Below are positions 52,048-62,492 of a stretch of DNA of 64,000 nucleotides, piece by piece (the first letter of the stretch is position 1; each line of letters opens with the position of its first letter). Origin of the DNA: Nevskiales bacterium (GTDB lineage: Bacteria; Pseudomonadota; Gammaproteobacteria; Nevskiales; Nevskiaceae); NCBI GenBank assembly GCA_028698335.1, contig JAQVDP010000006.1, forward strand, positions 124,001 to 188,000, written 5' to 3'. The notes below the pieces were generated by a model, which did no database searches, was not told the origin of the DNA, and saw nothing but the letters and a program-made list of their open reading frames with translations. Made by a program: the position numbers and the translations under genes.

Positions 52048-52071
52048 ATCCGTCAGGCCGGTGTGCCGTGC

Positions 52072-53079
52072 TCAGGTGACGGCCAGCTCGCGCGCAATCA
52101 CCGTTGCGTAGGTGCCCGGGGGCAGCTCGAAGCGCAGCGTCAGAACATCCCCGGCAGGCCAGTCCCAGGTCAGATTGCGCGGTCTGAGGCGGAGCGGGCG
52201 GCGGTCCTGTTCGAGCCCGGCGCGCTCGAGCCCCTCGCGCAGCGTGGCGTACGCTTCGAGAACGCCCAGTTCGAGCGTTCGCGCTTCGCCGGTGGTCGGC
52301 AGCTCGCCACGTCCCCACAACGGACCCGACGGATGGATGTCGAAGGCGGCCAGGCGCTGCGCCAGCGCGTCGGTGTAGGGCTCGGGGCCGAACCAGGAGC
52401 GCGAGCCGGCCAACGACCAGATCTCGCCGTCGAGCGCCCGGTTCCAGTTCGACAGCCGCACGCGTTCGGCCAGTACCGCGTTGAACAGCTGCGACCGCGC
52501 GGCCGACAGCAGCAGCGAGCGGGTATGCCGGTCGACGCGGCGGCCGGCGAACATCGCCTCGGCGCGAGCGATGTTGGCGCCGCCGAGGCCGAAACGCTGC
52601 TCGCCGAAGTAGTTGGGGACGCCTTCGCTCGCGATCGCCTGTAACACGCGCTCGGCGGCGTCGCGGTCGCCCTGGATCTGGCGCAGCGTCAGCGCGAAGC
52701 GGTTGCCCTGCAGCGCGCCGCGTTTGAGCTTGCGGCGGTGGCGGTGCTGTTCGAGGATCCGGACGTTGTCGTGCGGAAACGCCGACCAGTCCGGATCGAC
52801 GCGACCCGGCAGGTGCACGGTGAAGACCTGGGTGGTGACCGCGTCGCGATCCTTCAGGCCGGCATAGCCGACGTCCACCGGCTTGGCGCCGGCGTAGCGC
52901 GCCAGTTCGCGCGCGACCCAGTCGGTATTGGCGCCGCGCTTGCGTACCAGCAGCCAGGCGTGGTCGCCGTCACCATCGGGTTTGAGGTCCTGCAGCTCGT
53001 CGACGACGAAGTCCTCGGGCGCGCTGCGCAGGACCGCCTGCAGCGGCGGTCCGCCGTGCGCATGGGGTAATGGGGTCAT
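52072..53079 (-). CDS. truD: tRNA pseudouridine(13) synthase TruD
   Basis: A 335-residue TruD, which converts U13 of tRNA-Glu to pseudouridine. The catalytic Asp77 lies in GYAGLKDRDAVTTQ. The N-terminal EDFVVDELQDLKPDGDGDH and the C-terminal core NYFGEQRFGLGGANIARAE are also conserved. The start ATG 53079 is 11 bases after the rimO stop, so the two RNA/ribosome-modifying genes form an operon. The length is normal. Confidence 0.95.
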   Translation of the reverse strand: MTPLPHAHGGPPLQAVLRSAPEDFVVDELQDLKPDGDGDHAWLLVRKRGANTDWVARELARYAGAKPVDVGYAGLKDRDAVTTQVFTVHLPGRVDPDWSAFPHDNVRILEQHRHRRKLKRGALQGNRFALTLRQIQGDRDAAERVLQAIASEGVPNYFGEQRFGLGGANIARAEAMFAGRRVDRHTRSLLLSAARSQLFNAVLAERVRLSNWNRALDGEIWSLAGSRSWFGPEPYTDALAQRLAAFDIHPSGPLWGRGELPTTGEARTLELGVLEAYATLREGLERAGLEQDRRPLRLRPRNLTWDWPAGDVLTLRFELPPGTYATVIARELAVT

Positions 53080-53090
53080 CGGCGCCGGTG

Positions 53091-54470
53091 TCAGTCGTGC
53101 GCGAGCCGCGCGTAGAGATCGTACGCGTCCGCGTCGGTGACCTCGACGCGGATGCGCTGCCCGGGCAGCGGGCGCAGCACGCCCTCGACGTAGACGTGGC
53201 CGTCGATTTCCGGGGCGTCGGCCCAGGACCGCGCGATGACGCCGTCCTCGTCGACCTCGTCGACCAGCACCTCGATCGTGCGGCCGATCTTCTGCTGCAG
53301 TTTGGCGGCGCTGATCGCGGCCTGCTTCTCCATGAAGCGGCGGTGCCGCTCCTCCTTGACGGCTTCCGGCACCGCCCCGGGCAGGGCGTTGGCGGCGGCG
53401 CCGTCGACTGGCGAGTACTTGAAGCAGCCGACGCGGTCGAGCTGCGCCGCGTCGAGCCAATCGAGCAGCTGCTCGAAATCCGCGTCGGTCTCGCCGGGGA
53501 AGCCGACGATGAAGGTGCTGCGCACGGTCAGGTCCGGGCAGATCGCGCGCCAGGCGGCGAGGCGTTCCAGGGTGTTCTCGGCGGCGGCCGGGCGTTTCAT
53601 CGCCTTTAGCACGGTCGGTGAGGCGTGCTGGAACGGGATGTCCAGGTAGGGCAGGATCCGGCCCTCGGCCATCAGCGGGATCACGCGGTCGACGTGCGGG
53701 TACGGATAGACGTAGTGCAGGCGCACCCAGGCGCCGAGTTCGCCGAGACCCCGGCACAGGTCGAGCAGGCGCGTCTCGTAGGTCTGATCGCGCCATTGAT
53801 CCGGCGCGTACTTCAGATCGGCGCCGTAGGCCGAGGTGTCCTGGGAGATCACCAGCAGTTCCTGCACGCCCGCCTTGACCAGCTTTTCGGCCTCGGTGAG
53901 GACTTCGCCGACCGGACGCGAGCGCAGCTTGCCGCGCATCGACGGAATGATGCAGAAGCTGCAATGGTGATTGCAGCCTTCGGAAATCTTCAGGTAGGCG
54001 TAGTGTCGCGGCGTCAGCTTGACGCCCTGTGGCGGCAGCAGATCGAGGAACGGATCGTGCGACGGCGGCGCGGCCTGATGCACGGCGTTCATCACGCTGG
54101 CGAAATCCTGCGGGCCGCTGATCGACAGCAGGTCCGGAAACCGGTCGCGGACGACCTGGCTCTTCGGGCCGGTGCCCAGGCAGCCGGTGACGACGACCTT
54201 GCCGTTCTCCGCCATCGCCTCGCCGATCGCGTCGAGGGACTCCTCGACCGCCGCGTCGATGAACCCGCAGGTGTTGACGACGACGACGTCCGCCGCGTCG
54301 TAGCTGGAAACGGTCTGATACCCCTCCGCGCGCAGCTGCGTGAGGATGCGTTCCGAGTCGACCAGGGCCTTGGGGCAGCCCAGCGACACGAAGCCGACAC
54401 GGGATGCTGCGGCGGCAGGTGGTCGGGACGGGGCCGGATCGGGGGTGGCGGACGGGTGATCGGTGGACAT
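53091..54470 (-). CDS. rimO: Ribosomal protein S12 methylthiotransferase RimO
   Basis: A 459-residue radical SAM methylthiotransferase that modifies an Asp of ribosomal protein S12. An N-terminal UPF0004 domain carries the Cys ligands of the second cluster ([27 protein letters not shown]). The radical SAM motif CNHHCSFC sits in the ISEGCNHH segment, and a C-terminal TRAM domain follows. The start ATG 54470 gives a 24-residue Pro/Ala-rich lead before the conserved fold. It is upstream of truD in the same operon. Confidence 0.95.
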   Translation of the reverse strand: MSTDHPSATPDPAPSRPPAAAASRVGFVSLGCPKALVDSERILTQLRAEGYQTVSSYDAADVVVVNTCGFIDAAVEESLDAIGEAMAENGKVVVTGCLGTGPKSQVVRDRFPDLLSISGPQDFASVMNAVHQAAPPSHDPFLDLLPPQGVKLTPRHYAYLKISEGCNHHCSFCIIPSMRGKLRSRPVGEVLTEAEKLVKAGVQELLVISQDTSAYGADLKYAPDQWRDQTYETRLLDLCRGLGELGAWVRLHYVYPYPHVDRVIPLMAEGRILPYLDIPFQHASPTVLKAMKRPAAAENTLERLAAWRAICPDLTVRSTFIVGFPGETDADFEQLLDWLDAAQLDRVGCFKYSPVDGAAANALPGAVPEAVKEERHRRFMEKQAAISAAKLQQKIGRTIEVLVDEVDEDGVIARSWADAPEIDGHVYVEGVLRPLPGQRIRVEVTDADAYDLYARLAHD

Positions 54471-54595
54471 GACACGCGGACTGCGAACGGGCCGGCATTT
54501 TAGCGTCACCCGCGCGGGCCCGGGCGCAACGCAACGCCCGCACCGGCGCGGCCGTCGTATCCTCGGCACTTTATCCCGACGCCTGGAGCATCCCG

Positions 54596-54931
54596 ATGAG
54601 CAACTACTTCGAATCCGAGGACCTCAAGAAATTCGGCGAGATCGGCCGCCATGCCAAGCCGCTGGCCGACGATTTCTTCAGGTATTACGGCAAGGTCACC
54701 GGCACCGACGGCGCGCTGAGCAAGCGTGAGAAGTCGCTGATCGCCCTGGCGATCGCCCACGCCGAACGCTGCGCCTACTGCATCGACGCCTACACCACCG
54801 CCTGCCTCGAAGCCGGCGCCAATCCGGAGCAGATGGCCGAGGCGGTCCACGTCGCCGCGGCGATGAAGGCGGGCATCACCCTGGTGCACTCGGTGCAGAT
54901 GAACAACCATCTCGACCGGCTGGTGCTGTAG
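54596..54931 (+). CDS. AhpD-like protein of the arsenosugar cluster
   Basis: A 111-residue carboxymuconolactone decarboxylase/AhpD-fold protein with the redox motif [18 protein letters not shown]. Small proteins of this type are annotated as arsenosugar biosynthesis-associated peroxidase-like proteins when they sit beside arsM and arsS, as here. The start ATG 54596 is the only clear one. It should be cytoplasmic and may reduce a peroxide or arsenic intermediate; the function is inferred from context. The 118 nt to the next gene contain no obvious element. Confidence 0.82.
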   Translation: MSNYFESEDLKKFGEIGRHAKPLADDFFRYYGKVTGTDGALSKREKSLIALAIAHAERCAYCIDAYTTACLEAGANPEQMAEAVHVAAAMKAGITLVHSVQMNNHLDRLVL

Positions 54932-55049
54932 CTGGACGATCGAACACAAAGCCTGTACGGGCTGCGCATCGGCAGCGGCCGCCGATGCGTATCATCCTTC
55001 GCAACGGCATCCCGCCCATGGCGACCAGATTTCTGAGACAAGACTGACG

Positions 55050-56093
55050 ATGAACGGCGATTTCAATACCCACGGCTCGGTCCAGGACTACTACGGCAAG
55101 GTGCTCCAGTCGTCCGCGGATCTGCAGACCAGTGCCTGCTGCACCGCCGAGGCGATGCCGCGGCATCTGGCGCGGCTGCTCGCCGACGTGCACGAGGAGG
55201 TCAAGGACCGCTTCTACGGCTGCGGTTCGCCGATCCCCCCGGCGCTGGACGGTGCCACCGTGCTGGATCTGGGCTGCGGCAGCGGCCGCGACGTCTACCT
55301 GATGTCGCGCCTCGCCGGCGCGCGGGGCCGGGTGATCGGCGTCGACATGACCGAGGAGCAGCTCGCGGTCGCGCGCCGGCACCAGGACTGGCACGCGCAG
55401 CGCTACGGTTTTGCCAACACCGACTTCCGTCATGGCTACATCGAGGATCTCGCGGGTGCCGGCATTGCCGACGCCAGCGTCGACGTGGTCGTCTCCAACT
55501 GCGTGCTGAACCTGTCGCCGGACAAGCCGCGCGTGTTCCGCGAGATCTTCCGCGTGCTCAAGCCCGGCGGGGAGCTGTATTTCTCCGATGTCTTCGCCGA
55601 CCGGCGTGTGCCGGAGGCGCTGGCGCGGGACCCGGTGATGCTCGGCGAATGCCTCGGCGGGGCGATGTATGTCGAGGATTTCCGCCGGTTGATGGCGGAG
55701 GTCGGCTGTCTCGACGTGCGCAGCTGCAGCAGCGCGCCGATCGCGCTGCACGATCCGGCGATCGCCGAGAAGGCCGGCAATATCGCGTTCCGCTCGGTCA
55801 CGATCCGGGCCTTCAAGCTGGCGCTGGAGGACCGCTGCGAGGACTACGGGCAGGTCGCGCGCTATCTGGGCACGATTCCGGACCATCCGCATGCCTTCGA
55901 GCTGGACGATCACCATCGTCTCGAAACCGGACGGCCGATGCTGGTCTGCGGCAATACCGCGGACATGCTCGGCGCGACGCGCTATGCCCGGCATTTCAGC
56001 ATCGACGGCGACAAGACCACCCACTTCGGCCTGTTCGATTGCGCGGTGCCGGCGGTTGCGACCGCCGACAAGCCGGCCGGCGCCTGCTGCTGA
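55050..56093 (+). CDS. arsM: Arsenite S-adenosylmethionine methyltransferase-like (ArsM)
   Basis: A 347-residue class I methyltransferase with SAM motif I VLDLGCGSGRDVYLMSRLAG. Candidate arsenic-binding cysteines sit at SACCTAEA near residue 30, in VVSNCVLNLSPDK and in GECLGGAMY. The opening VQDYYGKVLQSSADLQTSACC and the C-terminal RSVTIRAFKLALEDRCEDYG match long ArsM proteins found next to ArsS. It would methylate As(III), giving substrates for arsenosugar formation. It ends in GACC and is 31 nt before arsS. Confidence 0.9.
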   Translation: MNGDFNTHGSVQDYYGKVLQSSADLQTSACCTAEAMPRHLARLLADVHEEVKDRFYGCGSPIPPALDGATVLDLGCGSGRDVYLMSRLAGARGRVIGVDMTEEQLAVARRHQDWHAQRYGFANTDFRHGYIEDLAGAGIADASVDVVVSNCVLNLSPDKPRVFREIFRVLKPGGELYFSDVFADRRVPEALARDPVMLGECLGGAMYVEDFRRLMAEVGCLDVRSCSSAPIALHDPAIAEKAGNIAFRSVTIRAFKLALEDRCEDYGQVARYLGTIPDHPHAFELDDHHRLETGRPMLVCGNTADMLGATRYARHFSIDGDKTTHFGLFDCAVPAVATADKPAGACC

Positions 56094-56124
56094 GCGCGGC
56101 GCCCCCGATCCGGACGATGACCCG

Positions 56125-57117
56125 ATGAACGCCCCGAACACGATCAGCCCCTACGACTTCGACGCGATCCTCGCCTCGCGCGGGGTGGACCTGCCGGCAC
56201 TGCGGGTCGACACCCTGCAGCTGAACGTCACCAAGCTCTGCAACCAGGCCTGCCGGCATTGCCACGTCGACGCGTCGCCGGCGCGGACCGAGGCGATGTC
56301 GCGCGACACCATCGAGCAGTGCCTGCGGGTGCTGGCGCAGCATCCGCAGATCGCGACGCTGGACATCACCGGCGGCGCGCCGGAACTGCACGACGACTTC
56401 GAGTATCTGGTCGAGCGCGCGACCGCGCTGGGCCGCCACGTGATGGTGCGCCACAACCTGACGGTACAGCTCGACGGCCATCCGAAGAGCGGCCGTTCGA
56501 TGGAGCACCTGCCGGCGTTCTTCGCGCGCCACAAGGTCGAGGTGGTGTCGTCGCTGCCGTACTACCAGGCCTATTTCACCGACGCCCAGCGCGGCAGCGG
56601 CGTGTTCGAGAAAAGCATCGAGGCGATGCGCCGGCTCAACGCCGTCGGCTACGGCATCGACGGCAGCGGCCTGCGCTTCGACCTGGTCTACAACCCGGTC
56701 GGCCCGTATCTGCCGGCGGCGCAGGCCAGTCTCGAGGCGGACTACCGCGAGGCACTCAGGGCGCAGTTCGGAGTCGAGTTCAGCCAGCTGTTCACGATCA
56801 CCAACATGCCGCTGCACCGTTTCGCGCTGCACCTGCGCAAGAGCGGCCAGTACGAGGCCTACATGGACAAGCTGCTGGCGGCGTTCAATCCCGCCGCGGC
56901 CGAGGGCGTGATGTGCCGCAACCTGATCAGCGTCGATCACACCGGCACGATCTACGACTGCGACTTCAACCAGCAGATCGGTCTGCAGCTGCGGGAACCG
57001 GCGACGATCCACGACTTCGACTATGAGCGTCTGGCGCAGCGCCGTATCCGTTTCGGCGATCACTGTCTGGGCTGCACCGCCGGCGCCGGTTCGTCCTGCG
57101 GCGGCGCCACGGCATAA
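56125..57117 (+). CDS. arsS: Arsenosugar biosynthesis radical SAM protein ArsS
   Basis: A 330-residue radical SAM enzyme. The cluster motif CNQACRHCHVDASP begins near residue 38, in TLQLNVTKLCNQACRHC. The DUF3641-type C-terminus carries conserved cysteines (GVMCRNLISVDHTG, YDCDFNQQIG, HCLGCTAGAGSSCGG). ArsS attaches a 5'-deoxyadenosyl group to methylated arsenic on the way to arsenosugars. The start ATG 56125 gives the normal N-terminus. The order AhpD-like, arsM, arsS on one strand is the known cluster arrangement. No ArsR regulator is adjacent. Confidence 0.92.
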   Translation: MNAPNTISPYDFDAILASRGVDLPALRVDTLQLNVTKLCNQACRHCHVDASPARTEAMSRDTIEQCLRVLAQHPQIATLDITGGAPELHDDFEYLVERATALGRHVMVRHNLTVQLDGHPKSGRSMEHLPAFFARHKVEVVSSLPYYQAYFTDAQRGSGVFEKSIEAMRRLNAVGYGIDGSGLRFDLVYNPVGPYLPAAQASLEADYREALRAQFGVEFSQLFTITNMPLHRFALHLRKSGQYEAYMDKLLAAFNPAAAEGVMCRNLISVDHTGTIYDCDFNQQIGLQLREPATIHDFDYERLAQRRIRFGDHCLGCTAGAGSSCGGATA

Positions 57118-57205
57118 GGTCATTCGATATCGGTAGCACGGCTGCCGCCGGCCGGCACGGCGGCGTATCCTGCGGGCCTCACCCGCCGGCAGGAGAGCCC
57201 CGATC

Positions 57206-58252
57206 ATGGGCCGCATCTACCAGAACATTCTCGAAACCGTCGGCAATACGCCGGTGGTCCGCATCAACCGACTCGCGCCCGAAGGCGTCGAACTCTACGT
57301 CAAGGTCGAGGCCTTCAATCCGCTGGGTTCGGTCAAGGACCGCCTCGCGCTCGGCGTGATCGAGGCGGCCGAACGCAGCGGCAAGCTCAAGCCGGGGATG
57401 ACCGTGGTCGAGGCCACCAGCGGCAACACCGGCATCGGCCTGGCGATGGTCTGCGCGCAGAAGGGATACCCGCTGGTGGTGACGATGGCCGAGACTTTCA
57501 GCGTCGAGCGCCGTCGCCTGATGCGCTTTCTCGGCGCCAAGGTGGTGCTGACGCCGGCCGCCGAGAAAGGCACCGGCATGGTCAACAAGGCCAGGGAACT
57601 GGCCGAGACCCACGGCTGGTTCATGACGCGCCAGTTCGAGAACGAGGCCAATCCGGACATGCACACGCGGACGACCGCGCGCGAGATCCTGGACGACTTC
57701 AAGGATCGCCGTCTCGATTACTGGGTCACCGGGTTCGGCACCGGCGGCACGCTCAAGGGGGTGGCGCGGGTACTGGCCGCGGAGCGGCCGGAGACCCGGG
57801 TGGTGGTCGCCGAGCCGGCCGATGCGCCGATGCTGACCGACGGCAGCGCCCAGCCGCGCAATCCCGACGGCTCTCCGGCGGCGACGCACACCGCGTGGAG
57901 GCCGCATCCGCTGCAGGGCTGGAGCCCGGATTTCGTGCCCAAGCTGACCGGGGACGTGGTCGAATCCGGCGTGATCGATCGCGTGCTGACCGTCAGCGGC
58001 GCCGACGCGATGCACTGGAGCCGCGAGCTGGCGCGCAAGGAAGGCATCTTCGTCGGGATCAGCGCCGGTGGCACCTTTGCCGCCGCGCTGCAGGTCTGCA
58101 GGGACGCGGCGCCCGGTTCCGCCGTGCTGTGCATGCTGCCGGACACCGGCGAGCGCTATCTGAGCACGCCGCTGTTCGCCGACATCCTTGCCGACATGAA
58201 CGACGAGGAACTCGCCATCTCCAATTCGTCGCCGGGCTACCGTTTCGCCTGA
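57206..58252 (+). CDS. cysK: Cysteine synthase family PLP enzyme
   Basis: A 348-residue fold-type II PLP enzyme. The PLP lysine is in NPLGSVKDRLALG, the substrate loop is TSGNTGIGL and the phosphate-binding loop is GTGGTLKGVA. This matches O-acetylserine sulfhydrylase; cystathionine beta-synthase-like enzymes share the core, but no regulatory CBS domain is present. An insert around TDGSAQPRNPDGSPAATHTA makes it about 35 residues longer than CysK. The start ATG 57206 follows an AGGAG site. Its end overlaps the leftward tautomerase gene by 16 bases. Confidence 0.9.
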   Translation: MGRIYQNILETVGNTPVVRINRLAPEGVELYVKVEAFNPLGSVKDRLALGVIEAAERSGKLKPGMTVVEATSGNTGIGLAMVCAQKGYPLVVTMAETFSVERRRLMRFLGAKVVLTPAAEKGTGMVNKARELAETHGWFMTRQFENEANPDMHTRTTAREILDDFKDRRLDYWVTGFGTGGTLKGVARVLAAERPETRVVVAEPADAPMLTDGSAQPRNPDGSPAATHTAWRPHPLQGWSPDFVPKLTGDVVESGVIDRVLTVSGADAMHWSRELARKEGIFVGISAGGTFAAALQVCRDAAPGSAVLCMLPDTGERYLSTPLFADILADMNDEELAISNSSPGYRFA

Positions 58253-58467
58253 CCCGGTTGCCGCGCGGCCTGCCGGCTGCGGTAGGCCGGCACCGGCAGG
58301 CCGCCGATGCCCCAGCTGTCCAGCGCGACCTCGTCGATGACGACGAAGGTCGTGGCCGGATCCTTGTCGAGCACGTCGGCCAGCAGCTCGGTCACGCCGC
58401 GGATCAGGCGGGCCTTCTGTTCCGGTGTCGCGCCTTCGCGCGTGATCTTGATGTTGACGTAGGGCAT
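58237..58467 (-). CDS. 4-Oxalocrotonate tautomerase family protein
   Basis: A 76-residue tautomerase. After Met removal the catalytic Pro1 is exposed (MPYVNIKITREGATPEQK), as in the family. The middle segment FVVIDEVALDSWGIGG is typical of the small tautomerases. It is the third gene of a leftward operon (GST, NTF2-like, tautomerase) and would isomerise an enol/keto acid intermediate; the substrate is unknown. A 12-bp hairpin (58265-58276 with 58293-58304) lies within its 3' coding part. Confidence 0.85.
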   Translation of the reverse strand: MPYVNIKITREGATPEQKARLIRGVTELLADVLDKDPATTFVVIDEVALDSWGIGGLPVPAYRSRQAARQPGQAKR

Positions 58468-58477
58468 CGCGGGGGCC

Positions 58478-58906
58478 TCATGTGCAGGTCGTTGCGGGGA
58501 TGTCGCATTCGTCGAAGACCTTGGCGGCGATCCGCCAGCGGCCGTCGAGTTTCAGCAGGCTGAGAATGTCGTCGAAGCGCCGCGTACCGATGCGGCAGCC
58601 GACCCGTGCGACCGCGGCGCTGGGGCCGGCGAAGTCGATCGAGCGAATCAGGTCCTCGCGCGGCTCGCCGCGGCTGGCCGGCGCGGGGCGACGGTCGACG
58701 ATCTCGAAGTAGGGCGCCATCGCCAGGCAGGTCAGCGCGCCGTCGCGGATGCACAGGTACTGCGCCTGTGGCAGGAACACGCGGCGCAGGCGCGCGGTGT
58801 CGCCGTGATGGAGGCCGTCGAAGTACTCACCGAGCAGCGCGCAGATCGCCTCGAAGTCGGCATGCGCACGGGTGGCGGCGGGTTCGGGCAAGCGGGGGAC
58901 GTTCAT
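58478..58906 (-). CDS. NTF2-like (lumazine-binding-like) family protein
   Basis: A 142-residue protein with the NTF2/SnoaL cone fold. The first helix region is LLGEYFDGLHHGDTARLRRVF. The later strands FAGPSAAVARVGCRI and DDILSLLKLDGRWRIAAKVF match the putative lumazine-binding group. Members are often small enzymes or ligand binders. It lies ten bases upstream of the tautomerase gene and 72 nt downstream of the GST gene, so the three are probably cotranscribed. No catalytic residues can be assigned. Confidence 0.75.
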   Translation of the reverse strand: MNVPRLPEPAATRAHADFEAICALLGEYFDGLHHGDTARLRRVFLPQAQYLCIRDGALTCLAMAPYFEIVDRRPAPASRGEPREDLIRSIDFAGPSAAVARVGCRIGTRRFDDILSLLKLDGRWRIAAKVFDECDIPATTCT

Positions 58907-58978
58907 CGTGCCGGTTCCGGTGGGGCCCGGGGGCGGCGGGCGGCGCCGCGACCCCGGGCGTGTCTTCGTGGTATCGGC

Positions 58979-59584
58979 TCAGACCAGGCCTTCGGCGCGG
59001 AGGGCGGCGCTGACCGACGGCCGCTCGGCGATGCGCGCGCGGTAGGCGGTCAGCACGTCGAGGTCGGAGACGTCGAGCTTCACGAACGGCGCCCAGCCGG
59101 TGACGACGAACAGGTAGGCGTCGGCGGCGGTGAAGGTGTCGCCGGTCAGATAGGGCCGGTCGCCGATCTGCTCGCAGACCCAGGCCAGCTTGTTCTTCAG
59201 CGCGTCGGCGAAGGTCTGCCTGACCGCGGGGTCGAGGCCGGTGTTGAACAGCGGACTGAAGCCCTTGTGCAGTTCCGAGGTGATGTAGTTCTGCCACTCC
59301 ATGACGCGATAGCGTTGCATCGAGCCGGGTGCCGGCATCAGCGCGCGGTTGTCGGCGCGGTCGGCGATGTACTGGCAGATGATCGGCCCTTCGGTGAGGC
59401 GGCTGCCGTCATCGAGCTGCAGCACCGGAACCTGGCCCTTGGGATTGATCGCGTGGTAGTCGCTGCCGTCCTCGAGGGTGTGGGTCGCGGTGTCCACGCG
59501 CACCAGTTCGAACGGAGCACCTGCTTCGCGCAGAACGATGTGTGGTGCCAGCGAGCAGTTGGCGGGGGCGTAGTAAAGCTTCAT
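58979..59584 (-). CDS. Glutathione S-transferase (GstA-like)
   Basis: A 201-residue beta-class-like GST. The N-terminal domain reads MKLYYAPANCSLAPHIVLRE, with the Cys10-type residue of bacterial beta GSTs, and NPKGQVPVLQLDDG and LTEGPIICQYIAD follow. The C-terminal domain has DRPYLTGDTFTAADAYLFVV. The start ATG 59584 has a GGAG site (minus strand) and matches homologues; a longer frame upstream is unlikely. It is the first gene of a three-gene operon divergent from a LysR regulator that probably controls it. Confidence 0.92.
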   Translation of the reverse strand: MKLYYAPANCSLAPHIVLREAGAPFELVRVDTATHTLEDGSDYHAINPKGQVPVLQLDDGSRLTEGPIICQYIADRADNRALMPAPGSMQRYRVMEWQNYITSELHKGFSPLFNTGLDPAVRQTFADALKNKLAWVCEQIGDRPYLTGDTFTAADAYLFVVTGWAPFVKLDVSDLDVLTAYRARIAERPSVSAALRAEGLV

Positions 59585-59639
59585 CGGGGGAACTCCTGTC
59601 GGGGTTGGAATGGATGACACGGAGCCCAGCTTATTGATG

Positions 59640-59681
59640 ATCAAATGGTCGAAAAATGGCTTACTTTGAACATCATTTGAT
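59640..59681. promoter_or_regulatory. Probable LysR operator between the GST operon and the lysR gene
   Basis: ATCAAATG (59640-59647) and CATTTGAT (59674-59681) are inverted copies separated by 26 bases, in an AT-rich stretch that contrasts with the GC-rich surroundings. Two spaced half-sites in a divergent region suit LysR-type regulation of both the GST operon and lysR. Confidence 0.55.
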
Positions 59682-59699
59682 ACGTGGTGTAATCAGAAG

Positions 59700-60620
59700 A
59701 TGCGACGCCAATTCGACGATCTTCAGCTCGGCAGCCTCGAACTGTTCTGCGTGGCCGCCGAATCGGGGAGTTTCTCCGCCGCCGCCCAGGCGCTGGGGCT
59801 GACGCCGGCCGCGGTCAGCCGCGCGATCGCGCGACTCGAGGCGCGGCTCGGCGTGCGCCTGTTCGTACGGACCACCCGCCGGGTCCGGCTGACCGAAGCC
59901 GGGCGGGTCTATTTCGAGCAGTGCCGGCAGGCGCTGGCGCAGCTGGTCGAGGCCGAGCGCGAGATCGGCGGACACCAGCATGCGCCGAGCGGACTGCTGC
60001 GGATCAGCGTGCCGACCAGCTACGGACACGTGCGGGTGCTGCCGTTGCTGCCGGCGTTCCGCGCGCGCTATCCGGGGGTGACGGTCGATGTGCACGTCTC
60101 CAACCGCAGCATCGATTTCGCGGCCGAGGGCTTCGATCTGGCGATCCGCGTCCAGCCCCCGCGCGATTCCAGCCTGGTCGCGCGCAAGCTCGAGGATGCG
60201 CCGATGGTGGTCGTCGCGGCGCCGGCGTACCTGGCGCGGGCGGGCGTGCCACGCAGCATCGAGGATCTGGCCGGACACGACTGCATCCAGTTCCTGCGCC
60301 CGGCCAGCGGCCGGCCGATGCCGTGGATGCTGCATCGCGACGGGCGCGAGTGGGAGGTGGCCACCGCGGGCAGCTACTGCGTGTCCGACGACATCATGGG
60401 CTGCCTGACCTTGCTGCGGGCCGGCGCCGGGGTGATGCAGACGCTGCGCTTTCTGGTCGAGGACGATCTGAACAGCGGCGCGCTGGTCGAGGTGATGCAG
60501 GACCACGCCGGAACGACGCGGCCGATCTCGCTGCTGTATCCGTCCCGGCGCGCGCTGCCGCTGCGGGTGCGCGCGTTCATCGACTTCATCGTCGAACGCA
60601 CCGCCGCCCCCGCGGCTTGA
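59700..60620 (+). CDS. LysR family transcriptional regulator
   Basis: A 306-residue LTTR. The N-terminal winged helix is [20 protein letters not shown], then [18 protein letters not shown]. The C-terminal co-inducer domain has two lobes ([20 protein letters not shown]; the C-terminal [20 protein letters not shown] is typical). The start ATG 59700 gives the standard N-terminus. It is divergent from the GST/NTF2-like/tautomerase operon, which is the likely target. The inducer is unknown. Confidence 0.93.
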   Translation: MRRQFDDLQLGSLELFCVAAESGSFSAAAQALGLTPAAVSRAIARLEARLGVRLFVRTTRRVRLTEAGRVYFEQCRQALAQLVEAEREIGGHQHAPSGLLRISVPTSYGHVRVLPLLPAFRARYPGVTVDVHVSNRSIDFAAEGFDLAIRVQPPRDSSLVARKLEDAPMVVVAAPAYLARAGVPRSIEDLAGHDCIQFLRPASGRPMPWMLHRDGREWEVATAGSYCVSDDIMGCLTLLRAGAGVMQTLRFLVEDDLNSGALVEVMQDHAGTTRPISLLYPSRRALPLRVRAFIDFIVERTAAPAA

Positions 60621-60636
60621 AGCACGCCGGCGGCCT

Positions 60637-61404
60637 TCAGGTGCGCAGGCGGTAGCCGCTGCGGAAGATCCACGCGATCGTGGCCAGGCACGCTGCCATG
60701 AATACGCCGATCATGCCGAGGCTGATGCCGACGCCGACGTCGGAGACGCCGTAGAAGCTCCAGCGGAAGCCGCTGATCAGGTAGACGACGGGATTGGCCA
60801 GCGCGATCTTCTGCCACACCGGCGGCAGCATGCTGATCGAGTAGAAGCTGCCACCGAGGAAGGTCAGTGGCGTGACGACCATCAGCGGAATGATCTGCAG
60901 TTTCTCGAAGCCGTCCGCCCAGATGCCGATGATGAATCCGAACAGGCTGAAGGTGACCGCGGTCAGCACCAGGAACGCGATCATCCACAGCGGGTGTTCG
61001 ATGTGATAGTCGACGAACAGCCGCGCCGTCGCCAGGATCAGCACGCCGAGCAGGATCGACTTGGTCGCCGCGGCACCGACGTAGCCGATCACCACCTCGG
61101 TCGCCGATACCGGCGCCGACAGCACCTCGTAGATCGTGCCCGAGAATTTCGGAAAGTAGATGCCGAAGGATGCGTTGGAGATGCTCTCCGACAGCAGCGA
61201 CAGCATGATCAGGCCGGGGATGATGAACGCGCCGTAGCTGACGCCGTCGATCGCGCCCATGCGCGAACCGATCGCCGCGCCGAACACGACGAAGTACAGC
61301 GACGTCGACAGCACCGGCGAGGCGATGCTCTGCATCAGCGTGCGGAAGGCGCGCGCCATCTCGAAATGATAGATCGCGCGGATGGCGTGGATGTTCAGGG
61401 ACAT
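60637..61404 (-). CDS. ABC-2 type exporter permease
   Basis: A 255-residue membrane protein with six hydrophobic segments and the ABC-2 pattern: the cytosolic N-terminus [20 protein letters not shown], the first helices with [10 protein letters not shown], and the late segment [19 protein letters not shown] followed by [14 protein letters not shown]. It pairs with the ATPase encoded 30 nt upstream. The cargo could be a drug, polysaccharide or lipid; nothing in the sequence decides this. It shares the strand with the SoxR-controlled lipoprotein gene further upstream. Confidence 0.92.
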   Translation of the reverse strand: MSLNIHAIRAIYHFEMARAFRTLMQSIASPVLSTSLYFVVFGAAIGSRMGAIDGVSYGAFIIPGLIMLSLLSESISNASFGIYFPKFSGTIYEVLSAPVSATEVVIGYVGAAATKSILLGVLILATARLFVDYHIEHPLWMIAFLVLTAVTFSLFGFIIGIWADGFEKLQIIPLMVVTPLTFLGGSFYSISMLPPVWQKIALANPVVYLISGFRWSFYGVSDVGVGISLGMIGVFMAACLATIAWIFRSGYRLRT

Positions 61405-61434
61405 GGGGCTTACCGGAGCGGCGGTTCGGGCGAT

Positions 61435-62361
<927 letters not shown>

Positions 62362-62492
62362 GGTGGCTCCTTGGGAATCCGGATGACCCGACGGCGGGCC
62401 GGCGGCGGCGCATAGCATAGCGGCGCCGCCGTGAACGTGGCGTGCCGGGCGCCGTCGGCACCGCCGACGATCCCTGGTCGTTTCCGCCGGCG

